A stretch of 32,643 nt of DNA from assembly GCA_023264975.1 (NCBI GenBank), contig JAHFUS010000044.1:1-32643 (forward strand), read 5' to 3'. This document shows, piece after piece, positions 1-7,511 of this stretch. This DNA is from Actinomycetes bacterium. GTDB lineage: Bacteria; Actinomycetota; Acidimicrobiia; Acidimicrobiales; GCA-2861595. The translations under genes were made by a program, and so were the position numbers. The first letter of the stretch is position 1. Every line of letters begins with the position of its first letter. Below the pieces are notes generated by a model. That model was not told the DNA's origin and ran no database searches. It saw only the letters and a program-made list of their open reading frames with translations.

Positions 1-88
1 GTTTGCCACCCACATGGGACCACCCTGAGGGCAGTTTTGCCACGGGCATGGGACCACCCCGTTGCCAGTCATGGGACCACCTCGGTAT
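1..88 (+). repeat. IS21 left-end multiple terminal repeats
   Basis: Three near-copies of a TTGCCA-(3-5 nt)-CATGGGACCACC motif lie about 26-31 bp apart (starting near 3, 35 and 62). The same motif occurs inverted twice at the right end. IS21-family transposases bind such arrays at each end. They are too few and too variable to be a CRISPR. Confidence 0.85.
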
Positions 89-151
89 CCCCCAAAGCCG
101 GTCGGACGCACGTTCGACTCGTGCCCAACGTCAACCAGACGAAGGGTGCGC

Positions 152-1717
152 ATGGCCTACAGGGAGGTATCGGTGTTCGAGATCAAAGAGGTGCTGCGGC
201 TGTGGCTGCGGGGTGAGGGCTACCGGGCGATCGACCGCCTGAGCGGCGTCGACCGCAAGACGGTCCGTCGCTACGTAGAAGCGGCCATCGCCGCCGGGCT
301 CAGCGCGGACGGCGGCGAGGAGCAGCTGAGCGACGTGGTGATCGGCCAGGTGTGCGAGACGGTCCGCCCGGCCCGACCGGCCGGCCACGGCGCCGGATGG
401 GAGTCCCTGGTCCCCCATGAGGCCGAGATCAAGGCGTGGCTCGAAAAGGGGCTGAAGCTGGTCAAGGTGCAGGACCTGCTCGCCCGCAAGGGTGTCGTCG
501 TCGCCTACCGCACGCTCAACCGCTTCGCCACCGAGCGCTGTGGCTTCGGGGGGCGAAAGACCACGGTGCGGGTGAACGACGGCGAGCCGGGATCGGAGCT
601 CCAGGTCGACTTCGGTCGCATGGGCCTGGTCCCCGACCCGGCCGGCGGCGGGCAGCGGGTGGTGCAGGCGCTGATCTTCACCGCCTGCTATTCCCGGCAC
701 TGTTTCGTGTGGCTCAGCCACCGCCAGACCACCGCCGCGGTCATCGAGGGCTTCGAGGCGGCGTGGACGTTCTTCGGCGGCGTCTTCGCCGTGGTCATCC
801 CCGACAGCATGGCGGCCATCGTCGACGAGGCCGACGCCGTCGCCCCCCGCTTCAACGCCGCCTTCTTGGAGTACGCCCAGTCGAGGGGCTTCGTGATCGA
901 CCCGGCACGGGTGCGCTCGCCCAAGGACAAGCCGAAGGTCGAACGCCAGGTCCAATACGTACGGGGCTCGTACTTCGCCGGCGAGAGCTTCGTCGACCTG
1001 GCCGACGCCCAGCGCCGGGCGACCACCTGGTGCTCGACGACGGCCGGCCTGCGCACGCATGGCACCACCCAGTGCAAGCCCCTCGAGGTGTTCCGCGTCG
1101 AGGAGGCGCCCGTCCTGCTCCCTGCGCCCGCCGAGGCCTACGACCTCCCGCTCTACGCCACTCCGAAGGTGCATCGCGACCACCACATCGAGGTGGACAA
1201 GGCGCTGTACTCCATTCCCGGCAACCTCATCGGCTTCCGGGTCAACGCCCGGGCCGACGCCCGCGTGGTCAAGGTCTTCCACCGGGGCCAGCTCATCAAG
1301 GTCCATCCCCGCCAACGCCCCGGCGGCCGCCACACCGACGCCTGCGACCTGCCCACGGGCACCGAGGTCTACGCCATGCGCGACATCGACCAACTCAAGC
1401 GCATGGCCGCCGGCCATGGCCAAGCCGTCGGGGCCTACGCCGCCGCCCTGTTGGACAGCCCGCTGCCGTGGACCAGGATGCGCCAGGTCTACCGGTTGCT
1501 GGGCCTGGCCAAGAAGTGGGGGGACGAGCGCGTGGAGACGGCCTGCGCCCGGGCACTGGAGGCCGAGGCGGTGGACGTGGGCCTGATCGGGCGCATGCTG
1601 GAGCGAGCGACGGAGGCAGCACCACAGCCGGCGCTGCCGGGCCTCGCCAACGTGATCACCGGGCGCTTCTGCCGTGACGCCAGCGAGTTCGCCACCGGCG
1701 AAGGAGCAGGCTCATGA
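152..1717 (+). CDS. istA: IS21-family transposase IstA
   Basis: DDE-type transposase that cuts and joins the element's ends, working with the IstB ATPase. The 521-residue length is normal for IstA. An N-terminal helix-turn-helix (about residues 25-50, YRAIDRLSGVDRKTVRRYV) precedes a retroviral-integrase-like core. Likely catalytic acids are D153 (in LQVDFGRMG), D218 (in IPDSM, where the family usually has DN) and E264 (in KPKVERQ). A beta-barrel DNA-binding region with HHIEVDKALYSIP follows. The ATG at 152 was chosen because GAAGGG lies five bases upstream and the HTH follows at the usual distance; longer in-frame starts run into the terminal repeats. The stop overlaps the istB start (ATGA), so translation is probably coupled. 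The gene looks intact. Confidence 0.93.
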   Translation: MAYREVSVFEIKEVLRLWLRGEGYRAIDRLSGVDRKTVRRYVEAAIAAGLSADGGEEQLSDVVIGQVCETVRPARPAGHGAGWESLVPHEAEIKAWLEKGLKLVKVQDLLARKGVVVAYRTLNRFATERCGFGGRKTTVRVNDGEPGSELQVDFGRMGLVPDPAGGGQRVVQALIFTACYSRHCFVWLSHRQTTAAVIEGFEAAWTFFGGVFAVVIPDSMAAIVDEADAVAPRFNAAFLEYAQSRGFVIDPARVRSPKDKPKVERQVQYVRGSYFAGESFVDLADAQRRATTWCSTTAGLRTHGTTQCKPLEVFRVEEAPVLLPAPAEAYDLPLYATPKVHRDHHIEVDKALYSIPGNLIGFRVNARADARVVKVFHRGQLIKVHPRQRPGGRHTDACDLPTGTEVYAMRDIDQLKRMAAGHGQAVGAYAAALLDSPLPWTRMRQVYRLLGLAKKWGDERVETACARALEAEAVDVGLIGRMLERATEAAPQPALPGLANVITGRFCRDASEFATGEGAGS

Positions 1718-2526
1718 GCCCGTCACCGGCCGCCACGGTGTCCTCGGAGCTGGCGGCGGTGCTGCGCCGGCTCAAGCTGGGCAAGATGCTCGACACCCTG
1801 CCCGAACGCCTCACCCTGGCCCGCCAGGGAAACCTGCCCCACGCCGACTTCTTGGAGATGGTGCTGACCGACGAGATCACCCGCCGTGACCGCACGTCGG
1901 CCTCGGTGAGGGCCCGAGCCGCCCATCTCGACCCGACCATGGTGGCCGAGGCCTGGGACGACACGGCCAAGGTCAGCTTCGACAAGGCCATGTGGTCCGA
2001 GCTCACCACGCTGCGCTTCGTGGAGGACGCGGCCAACGCCCTGGTGCTCGGCCCCGTCGGGGTGGGCAAGACCTTCCTGGCCTCGGCCCTTGGTCACATC
2101 GCCTGCCGGCGGCGCTTCTCGGTGCACTTCGAGCGGGCCGACCGCCTCCACCGCCGGCTCAAGGCCACCCGCCTCGACGCCACCCACGAGGTCGAGATGC
2201 GCAAGCTCATGCGGGTCGACCTCCTGGTCCTCGACGATTTCGCCCTCCACAGCCTCGACGCCATCGAGACGGCCGATTTCTACGAGCTGGTGGTCGAGCG
2301 CCACCGCCGGGCATCCACGGTGATCACCTCCAACCGCGAGCCCGCCGAGATGCTGGCCATGATGGCCGACCCGTTGCTGGCCCAGTCGGCGATCGACCGA
2401 CTCCAGAGCGCGGCCTTCGAACTCGTGGTCGAGGGCGAGAGCTACCGGCGCCGACAAAAGCCCGTCGTGGGTGCGGGACCGGGAGCCGACGGGGCCGAGG
2501 CGGCCAGGCGGAAGGGACGATCGTGA
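1714..2526 (+). CDS. istB: IS21-family transposition ATPase IstB
   Basis: AAA+ ATPase of the DnaC/IstB family that assembles on target DNA and activates the IstA transposase. The protein is 270 residues, the usual size. Visible motifs are the Walker A GPVGVGKT (113-120) and the Walker B LLVLDDF with D174/D175. A sensor-like stretch VITSNREPAEM follows, and the C-terminus is short and basic. The start overlaps the istA stop by ATGA. The end overlaps the GTG of the next small gene (GTGA at 2523-2526), so all three genes appear to be translated as one unit. No frameshift or missing motif was seen. Confidence 0.93.
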   Translation: MSPSPAATVSSELAAVLRRLKLGKMLDTLPERLTLARQGNLPHADFLEMVLTDEITRRDRTSASVRARAAHLDPTMVAEAWDDTAKVSFDKAMWSELTTLRFVEDAANALVLGPVGVGKTFLASALGHIACRRRFSVHFERADRLHRRLKATRLDATHEVEMRKLMRVDLLVLDDFALHSLDAIETADFYELVVERHRRASTVITSNREPAEMLAMMADPLLAQSAIDRLQSAAFELVVEGESYRRRQKPVVGAGPGADGAEAARRKGRS

Positions 2527-2873
2527 CGGTTCCGTTCCGGCACGAAACCCCGCTGCACACCTGTGGTGGCCCCGGGTGCAACGAACCCGTCCCCCGGCCG
2601 GCGACAGGCCGTCCTGGTCGCTTCTGCTGTGGGGCGTGCCGGTCCCGGGCACATCGCCAGAGCCAGCGGGACAACGACGTGCCCGTCGTCGTCGAGGTCG
2701 ACCTCGGATCGGCAAGCTCGCGGGGCCGGCCGCCCGAACGGTCGTGGATGGTCCGGATGCGCAGAGGTGATCGCTGGGTGATCGTTGCAATCGGACTCCG
2801 GCGTTACGCCGCCGATCGCCTCGCCGAGCAGATCACCGACCTCCTCAACAACGGCCGGCGCGACCGCTCTTGA
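2523..2873 (+). CDS. Zinc-ribbon passenger protein of the IS21 element
   Basis: A 116-residue protein whose GTG start overlaps the istB stop (GTGA) and which ends inside the right terminal repeats, so it belongs to the element. Near the N-terminus are the cysteine pairs CGGPGC and CCGAC, the latter within RFCCGACRSRAHR. This resembles the CxxxxC/CCxxC zinc ribbon common in small actinobacterial DNA-binding proteins. The C-terminal half (about 75-110) contains MRRGDRWVIVAIGLRRYAA and looks folded. IS21 elements normally carry only istA and istB. The role is unknown; it could help DNA binding or regulate transposition. It is supported by tight coupling and sensible composition, not by recognition of a named family. 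Confidence 0.65.
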   Translation: MTVPFRHETPLHTCGGPGCNEPVPRPATGRPGRFCCGACRSRAHRQSQRDNDVPVVVEVDLGSASSRGRPPERSWMVRMRRGDRWVIVAIGLRRYAADRLAEQITDLLNNGRRDRS

Positions 2874-2923
2874 CGAAGTCCGTCCCGGCAAGGATCATCG
2901 TGCACGATCGGCTCAAGGGCGCC

Positions 2924-2975
2924 CGAGGTGGTCCCTAGGTCGTGGCAACGGAGTGGTCCCATCACCGTGGCAAAC
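2924..2975 (-). repeat. IS21 right-end terminal repeats
   Basis: Two inverted copies of the left-end motif. The reverse complement of 2950-2975 gives GTTTGCCACGGTGATGGGACC, and the inner copy (about 2926-2948) gives GTTGCCACGACCTAGGGACC. They mark the right boundary of the element. Confidence 0.8.
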
Positions 2976-3353
2976 GACACGTGTCGTGGACTCGCGCGGG
3001 CATTCCGCATTGCCGGAGATTTTTCCTTGTGGTCCTTGTCGACGCGCGCACCCGTGGCCCAACCCCAACAATGCGACGATTTCGGTCTCGCTCCGACGCC
3101 GATCCCCTCAACGACTGCCGAAATGGCGGTCCTCACCCTCGCCGCACGCCACCCTCTCCGGGAATGGCGCACCAGCCAGCTCGTCCGTCAGCTCCCGGCG
3201 TTCGGGGTGCTCGATGTCGTCATCGCGGTCACGCATCTCCACAGGAGCGGTGAACTGGAACGAACCGGCGGGGCGACATACCGTTTCCCGACCCGTGGTC
3301 CAGCGGAGACGGCAGCGCACAACGAGGAAATCATGTGGGGCGAAGCCCCCTGA
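2976..3353 (+). pseudogene. 3' remnant of a small winged-helix-like gene cut by IS21
   Basis: An open frame runs out of the right end of the IS21 element to a TGA at 3353 and is followed directly by a strong terminator, as a real gene end would be. The last 100 residues contain MAVLTLAARHPLREWRTSQL and then LDVVIAVTHLHRSGELER, with a final aromatic/basic strand. This pattern suggests a winged-helix fold. The original start was lost when IS21 inserted. The frame could still be read from GTG 2967 in the repeat, or from ATG 3123 as a 76-residue domain. The function is unknown; a DNA-binding regulator is a guess from the fold pattern. Confidence 0.5.
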
Positions 3354-3355
3354 CG

Positions 3356-3386
3356 ACGGGCCCCCGGCAAAGCCGGGGGCCCGTTT
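3356..3386 (+). terminator. Strong intrinsic terminator
   Basis: A perfect 13-bp stem (ACGGGCCCCCGGC, loop AAA, GCCGGGGGCCCGT) begins two bases after the stop of the truncated winged-helix gene and is followed by TT. The U-tract is short, as is common in high-GC bacteria. Confidence 0.8.
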
Positions 3387-3450
3387 GGCGTCGATTGCCC
3401 TAGGTGACGCGGCACAGGCCTGCGACTGACGGCGTCCTCTTCGACATAGG

Positions 3451-4153
3451 TCAGTCCGAAAGCCGATAGGTCGTTCTCGGTGGGGGAGCTGCTGGCCTTT
3501 GCTGAGGCTGTCGACGCGGAGGTGGCCGGGCGGCGGGCGGTTGCACGGGGCACCCGGTGGTGAACCTGGGGAGAGGGACGAGGCAGGCGGCGTACTCGCG
3601 TCGGCCCGTTTCGGTGTCGTCCCAGGCGTCGGTCATGCCGATCGTGCAGATGCCGACTAGGTCACCGTCGTCGCGGCGGGTCGGTTGGGTGCGTTCGCAG
3701 ATGACGAGGTCCCACCGCCGGCTGGCCACCACCGCCTCGGCAGGCTGAGCTGGCGATCTCGGCGATGTCGGGCCGCGGGGCGTGTTGACGTTCGACAGCC
3801 ACCAGCCCTCCCGGGGCGCGGACTCCGGGTGGGCACAGGGGAACTTGGCGTCATCGGCGATGTCGGGGATGTCGAAGTCCGGGTCGGCCGGGTTGTAGCG
3901 AGCCACCCACAGCCGCCGCTCGACGTGGACGATCTTCGGCCCCGCCGGAGGTCGCGCGTCGAACGGGACGCTCGGCGCCGGATACGGGTCGCCGTCGCCG
4001 CCGGACCAGCCTGCGGCGCCGAACGTCGTCTCGATGGCCGCCCACGCCGCCTGGTCGCGGGCGTCGAGACGGTTCCGGACCTCGTCATAGGTCCATGTGC
4101 CCTCGGTCGCCGAGGACGCGGGCCAGCTCGACGTCGAGGTCCACCTGGTTCAT
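3451..4153 (-). pseudogene. Frameshifted gene of unknown function
   Basis: Reading on the minus strand, the gene starts at ATG 4153 (MNQVDLDVELARVLGDRGHM), overlapping the stop of the upstream small gene by ATGA. It hits TGA after 22 codons. A shift near 4095 opens a long frame beginning YDEVRNRLDARDQAAW and continuing through VERRLWVARYNPADPDF and RRWDLVICERTQPTRRDDGD to the stop at 3451. The composition of the shifted frame (regular acidic/aromatic mix, repeated Trp) looks like true coding sequence, and the GC-rich tail after about residue 200 looks worn. I do not recognise the family. It could be one frameshifted gene or two fused remnants. Confidence 0.45.
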
Positions 4154-4338
4154 CGGGGGGCCTTCCGGGTCGTCGGGCGATGCCCGGTCGTCTTGTGCTT
4201 CGGTGGCGGCACGTTCGGCGGGTCCCACACGACGCGGCCGAGCTCGGGCGCGACGAGCACGACCGGCTCGTGGGACGTGTCAGCCGGTCGCTCACTGATC
4301 GGCGCTCGCTGGCCCTCAGCCCTATTGCCAGTCGGCAC
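4150..4338 (-). CDS. Small hypothetical protein upstream of the frameshifted gene
   Basis: A 62-residue frame whose TGA overlaps the ATG of the next minus-strand gene (ATGA at 4150-4153), which is the main reason to believe it. The centre contains EPVVLVAPELGRVVWDPP followed by a basic Pro/Lys/Arg-rich tail. No family was recognised. It may itself be the 3' end of a longer decayed gene, since the DNA upstream on this strand (4340-4660) is open in several frames without a clear coding pattern. Confidence 0.35.
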   Translation of the reverse strand: MPTGNRAEGQRAPISERPADTSHEPVVLVAPELGRVVWDPPNVPPPKHKTTGHRPTTRKAPR

Positions 4339-4421
4339 GTCCTGGGCCGCCGGACCTCGCAGAACTCATGCTGGCGGTCGAGCCGAAAGCGCGCGTGGCG
4401 ATGGACCGGCGGTAACCAGGG

Positions 4422-5015
4422 GTGCACCGGAAGTCTGACGACCACCGACACGGGAATGGTGGTCCAGTGGGCGGGCGCGCTGCCCTCGACCACGCCCTCG
4501 CCGTGTCGCTCTCTTGGCTCCTCAGTCCCCTGCCCGTGCCCACCATGGTCCTGCTTGCATGCGGGCGGGCCGATGCCGTGGCGCATCTGGCCGGCCCCGA
4601 GGCGGCGGCCGCCGTCACCGGTGCTCGCGCCCAGGTCGCTTGCGCGCGTCCGGAGCACGCCGCCGCCGCTGCCGCCGCCGACACCACCGCCCAGTCGCCG
4701 TGCGGGTCCGACTCGCTGCAGCTAGTCCAGGTGCCGCACCACGGCAGCAACGAGAACGTCGGACCCACCGTCCTTGACCGGCTCGCCGGCCCCCGCACGG
4801 GACTCGACCTCTTCGTCAAGTACGGCATCGTGTCCGCCGCCGTCAGCGGCGAGAGCGTCGGGCAACCGTCCCGCCAGGTCACGAACGCGTTCCGCCGCCG
4901 CGGCACCCCCGTCTACGCGACGCAGGGCGTCAACCTCAGGTACGCCGAGAATGCCCCGCTCCCCGGATACGGGCTGGCCACCCCACTCCCGCTCTACACC
5001 GAGGTCGACGAGTGA
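4422..5015 (+). pseudogene. 5'-truncated metallo-beta-lactamase-fold hydrolase (ComEC-like)
   Basis: The last 105 residues match the C-terminal part of the metallo-beta-lactamase hydrolases related to the ComEC/Rec2 catalytic domain. SLQLVQVPHHGSNENVG contains the HHGS signature (HHG being a metal ligand region), followed by SRQVTNAFRRRGTPVYATQG. The N-terminal half should hold the HxHxDH metal site. Here it is replaced by an Ala/Pro-rich stretch with no such motif, so the 5' part is lost and the enzyme should be inactive. The GTG at 4422 is only the first available start. The stop overlaps the GTG of the membrane-protein gene (GTGA), which shows the two were an operon. Confidence 0.6.
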
Positions 5016-5757
5016 ACGGCATGTTCGACGCCTACTCCCGGCGGGCCCGAATGCAGCCGGTGCTGTGCGCCGCCCCCGTCGCCCTCGCAGCCTTTTCCAT
5101 CGGCATCACCGAGGCGTGGCTAGCGCGGGCGGGGACTGCGGAGTGACCTTCGGGGTCGCTGCCGTCCTCGTCGCCGCCGCCCGGGACCGAGGCGTCGTGC
5201 TGCAGGAGCGCCTGTGGGCGGACTGGCGCGGGCCACCGACGGCGACGCTCATGCTCTCCACCTCACCGTCGCCTTCTCCCCACCTGGCTCGCCACCGTGC
5301 CCACGCCCGCCGCCTCCTGCCCTCGCTCGAGCAGCTCACGGACGAGCGCGACCATGTGGACCCCGTGGGCTCCAGCGAGACCATCGAACGCTTCGTCGCG
5401 CATCTCCGGGAGCGCACCCGGGACGGTGCCAAGTTCCCAATCGTGAGCGATGCCAACGCCGACTACGGCTTCCGCCGCAACGTCCTCGGGCTCCGCCCCG
5501 TCGGGCTCGCCGTCAGCGCTGCCGCGATCGCCATTTCCGCCATCGCCCTTGGCGCCGTGGCCGTCGGCGCCGTCGACCGTGACGTTCGGCTGCTTGGCGC
5601 CGCCGTGGTCGCCTCCGCCAGCGCCGTCGTGTGGTGGTGGCGACTCTCGCCCCGTTGGGTGCGGGTGCAGGCCGACCGGTACGCCAAGGCCCTGCTCGAC
5701 GCCGCCGAGGTGCTCGACCCGACCGACGTCGGAGCGCCAGTACGGGGGGCGACATGA
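5012..5757 (+). pseudogene. Frameshifted four-helix membrane protein, partner of the hydrolase
   Basis: Starts at GTG 5012 (VNGMFDAYSRRARMQPVL), which overlaps the stop of the preceding hydrolase. The frame ends at TGA 5144-5146, but the coding pattern continues in another frame from about 5130 (GVTFGVAAVLVAAARDRGVV) to TGA 5757. Read through the shift, the protein has two hydrophobic helices near the N-terminus, a soluble middle with FRRNVLGLRPVG, and two more helices before WWWRLSPRWVRVQADRYAKA. From memory, similar proteins sit beside metallohydrolase genes on mobile elements in other bacteria; their function is unknown. The end overlaps the recombinase start by ATGA. A sequencing error cannot be excluded. 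Confidence 0.55.
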
Positions 5758-6848
5758 CGGCGAGTGCGGACCGGCGCCGACTCCGGCACGAGCGGTTCGC
5801 TGCCGGGTTCGGACCGGTCTGCGACCAGGACTGCGAGCCGTGCTCGGACCCGACTTTCGACTTTCGGTGCCAGTGCGGCTGTGCGAGGTGCGCCAGCTCG
5901 GCGGTCAGGCTCCCCGACCTGCAGGACACTCCCGTCAGCGGTGAGGTGTACAACCGACGTGCCATCGACGAGGTCGCCACGGTCGCCAAGCGGACGGCCT
6001 GCCGGCGCGGTCGCCACGAGAACCGCCGCCGCGCCCAGCGGGGCCTGCCGGCGAAGAACGCGGACGGCGTCGGCGCCGCCGAGACGGCCGTGTCGGCGAT
6101 GCGGGCGTTGTTTCAGGACGTCCCCGAGCTCATCAATGGCTACGACGGCCGCGACGTTGACAAGCCGCACCGCACCTCTCGGGAGCGGCGCCCGCTGATG
6201 GATTTCGAGCTCGTGGAGCTCCACCACGAGACCGCCACCGGCGGAAACGACCCCGAGCTCGACCTCCTGCTCGTTGACTACGGCTTGCATACCGGCGCCC
6301 GCCGGTCCGGCGCCTATGGGCTCACCGTCGGCCAGGTCCGTCCGAGCAGCCAGCTCATCCGGGTCAAGGACAAGTACGCGCGCGAGCACGACGCCCCCGT
6401 CTCTGCCGAGCTCATCGACCGGCTCCTCGCGCACGCGCGCACGAGGGGCGGGCCGGTTTGTGACCCAGACAGCCCGGCGTACCGCCCAGATGCCCCCCTG
6501 TTCCACTACCGGCTCCGAGCCGGCGGCCACGCCCCCGTCACCTCCCGCCGCTTCGACACGCTCAACGCCCGCTGGCAGCGCTCCCTGGCGTGGGCGGCCG
6601 AGGAGCAGGTCGCCTACCACCACATCCGCCACACCATGGCGCACCTGCTCAAAACCCACTACGGCCCGCAGTACGCCAAGCGGTACCTCCGTCACTCAAA
6701 GGGCGACGTGACCGACACCTACGGTGCCTGCACCACAGCCGAGCTCGCCCGGGCGCTCGGCGACCTCTTTGAGTTCACCCACCCACTCGTCGACGGCGTC
6801 GACGACCGCCGCGCCGAGGCCCGCCGCCGCTTCGGCGACCGCCGGTGA
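5754..6848 (+). CDS. Tyrosine recombinase (phage-integrase family)
   Basis: Site-specific DNA recombinase, 364 residues. The C-terminal catalytic domain has the expected set: Arg in HTGARRSGAYGL (R183 or R184), a Lys in RVKDKYAREH, the box HHIRHTMAHLL with H289 and R292, then H314 (RYLRHSKGD) and the nucleophile Y323 in DTYGACT. The N-terminus is unusual, with a cysteine-rich stretch at about residues 22-45 (CDQDCEPCSD, then CQCGCARCAS) that could bind zinc. The ATG overlaps the membrane-protein stop (ATGA), so the recombinase was the third gene of one transcript. The gene looks intact although both partners are broken. It probably mobilised this cassette. Confidence 0.85.
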   Translation: MTASADRRRLRHERFAAGFGPVCDQDCEPCSDPTFDFRCQCGCARCASSAVRLPDLQDTPVSGEVYNRRAIDEVATVAKRTACRRGRHENRRRAQRGLPAKNADGVGAAETAVSAMRALFQDVPELINGYDGRDVDKPHRTSRERRPLMDFELVELHHETATGGNDPELDLLLVDYGLHTGARRSGAYGLTVGQVRPSSQLIRVKDKYAREHDAPVSAELIDRLLAHARTRGGPVCDPDSPAYRPDAPLFHYRLRAGGHAPVTSRRFDTLNARWQRSLAWAAEEQVAYHHIRHTMAHLLKTHYGPQYAKRYLRHSKGDVTDTYGACTTAELARALGDLFEFTHPLVDGVDDRRAEARRRFGDRR

Positions 6849-6959
6849 CGCATGGGCGGCGACCAGCCCGGCAGCCTCCGATGCGAGGCCACCAGCGGCC
6901 GGTCAAGGTTTGCTGCGGCGACTCTGTGGTCGGCGGCGCGACGGGTGGTCGAGGTGGTT

Positions 6960-7320
6960 GCGGGCGAATAGCGCCACCGCCATGGGCAGTCGCTCGGGTG
7001 GCGCAGCTCGAGACCGCAGCTGTAGCTGAAAGCGAAGTCTGACGGCGCAGGACGGACCGTCCTCTCGAGGCGATGCCGGCCGTCGGCGCCGGCAAAGTCG
7101 AACGTGACGCCGCCGGGAACTCACTGGCGACGGCGTCCTGTAGGAAAGCCGCGTACCCGCCAGACTCACCGGCGAGGCATCGGAACCGGACCACTCGCTG
7201 CGAACGTGAGCAGAACTCGACGTGGGTGACCTTGCCAGCAGGGAGTGGTTCCTGGCAGGTCCATCCGGCAGCAACGACGCTGAATGCGCCGTCAGGCTGG
7301 CTCCGGACCGTCGAGAGCCA
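6960..7320 (-). pseudogene. Decayed minus-strand gene remnant
   Basis: From 7320 downwards one frame reads WLSTVRSQPDGAFSVVAAGW and then TCQEPLPAGKVTHVEFCSRS, continuing to SGGYAAFLQDAVASEFPA near 7112. The coding pattern then moves to a second frame with VTFDFAGADGRHRLERTV and FAFSYSCGLELRHPSDC down to about 6960. No clear start codon precedes the first part and no clean stop closes the second. It converges on the tyrosine recombinase. I do not recognise it; it is reported because both halves have protein-like composition, unlike the other frames here. Confidence 0.35.
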
Positions 7321-7483
7321 TGCTCCCCGCTGATGGATCTGAGAACCGCCCGCTCTACCGCTCTGAGGACCTCGCCGCTCGTCTGCGTTCGTGCATCGCC
7401 GAGGAGGCGTCGACCGAGGTCAAGGTCCGCTTCCACGCTGTGGAAGGGGCAAACAAGGGTGGCCCTAAGTGCTCTGGACCGTA

Positions 7484-7505
7484 AGTCCGATCACGTATTT
7501 CCGGG
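7484..7505 (+). repeat. IS630 terminal inverted repeat, left copy
   Basis: AGTCCGATCACGTATTTCCG and following bases pair with the reverse complement of 8697-8718. The CGATCACGTA core is identical and the inner TCxGGG partly conserved. The partner copy ends at 8718. Confidence 0.7.
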
Positions 7506-7511
7506 CCTTGC

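Larger units (their letters stand above)
1..2975 (+). mobile_element. IS21-family insertion sequence, nearly complete
   Basis: The element contains the istA/istB pair with overlapping ATGA and a third small gene. It is bounded by inverted multiple repeats: the left end opens with GTTTGCCACCCACATGGGAC, and the reverse complement of 2956-2975 reads GTTTGCCACGGTGATGGGAC. Multiple internal copies of the terminal repeat are typical of IS21. The left outermost bases and the target duplication are outside the window, so the exact left edge is unknown. The right edge is placed at the last base of the repeat, just before a CGACACGTGTCG palindrome (2975-2986). Confidence 0.9.

Noticed and set aside
1-88. 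Short spaced repeats resembling a CRISPR
   Set aside because: Three imperfect copies with an inverted set at the other end of the element; these are IS21 terminal repeats.
131-1423. Long minus-strand open frame across istA
   Set aside because: It lies wholly opposite a confidently assigned transposase; high GC keeps antisense frames open and its composition is not protein-like.
4322-4906. 194-codon minus-strand frame opposite the truncated hydrolase
   Set aside because: The plus strand carries the HHGS metallohydrolase signature; the minus translation is Ala/Arg/Ser-rich and featureless.
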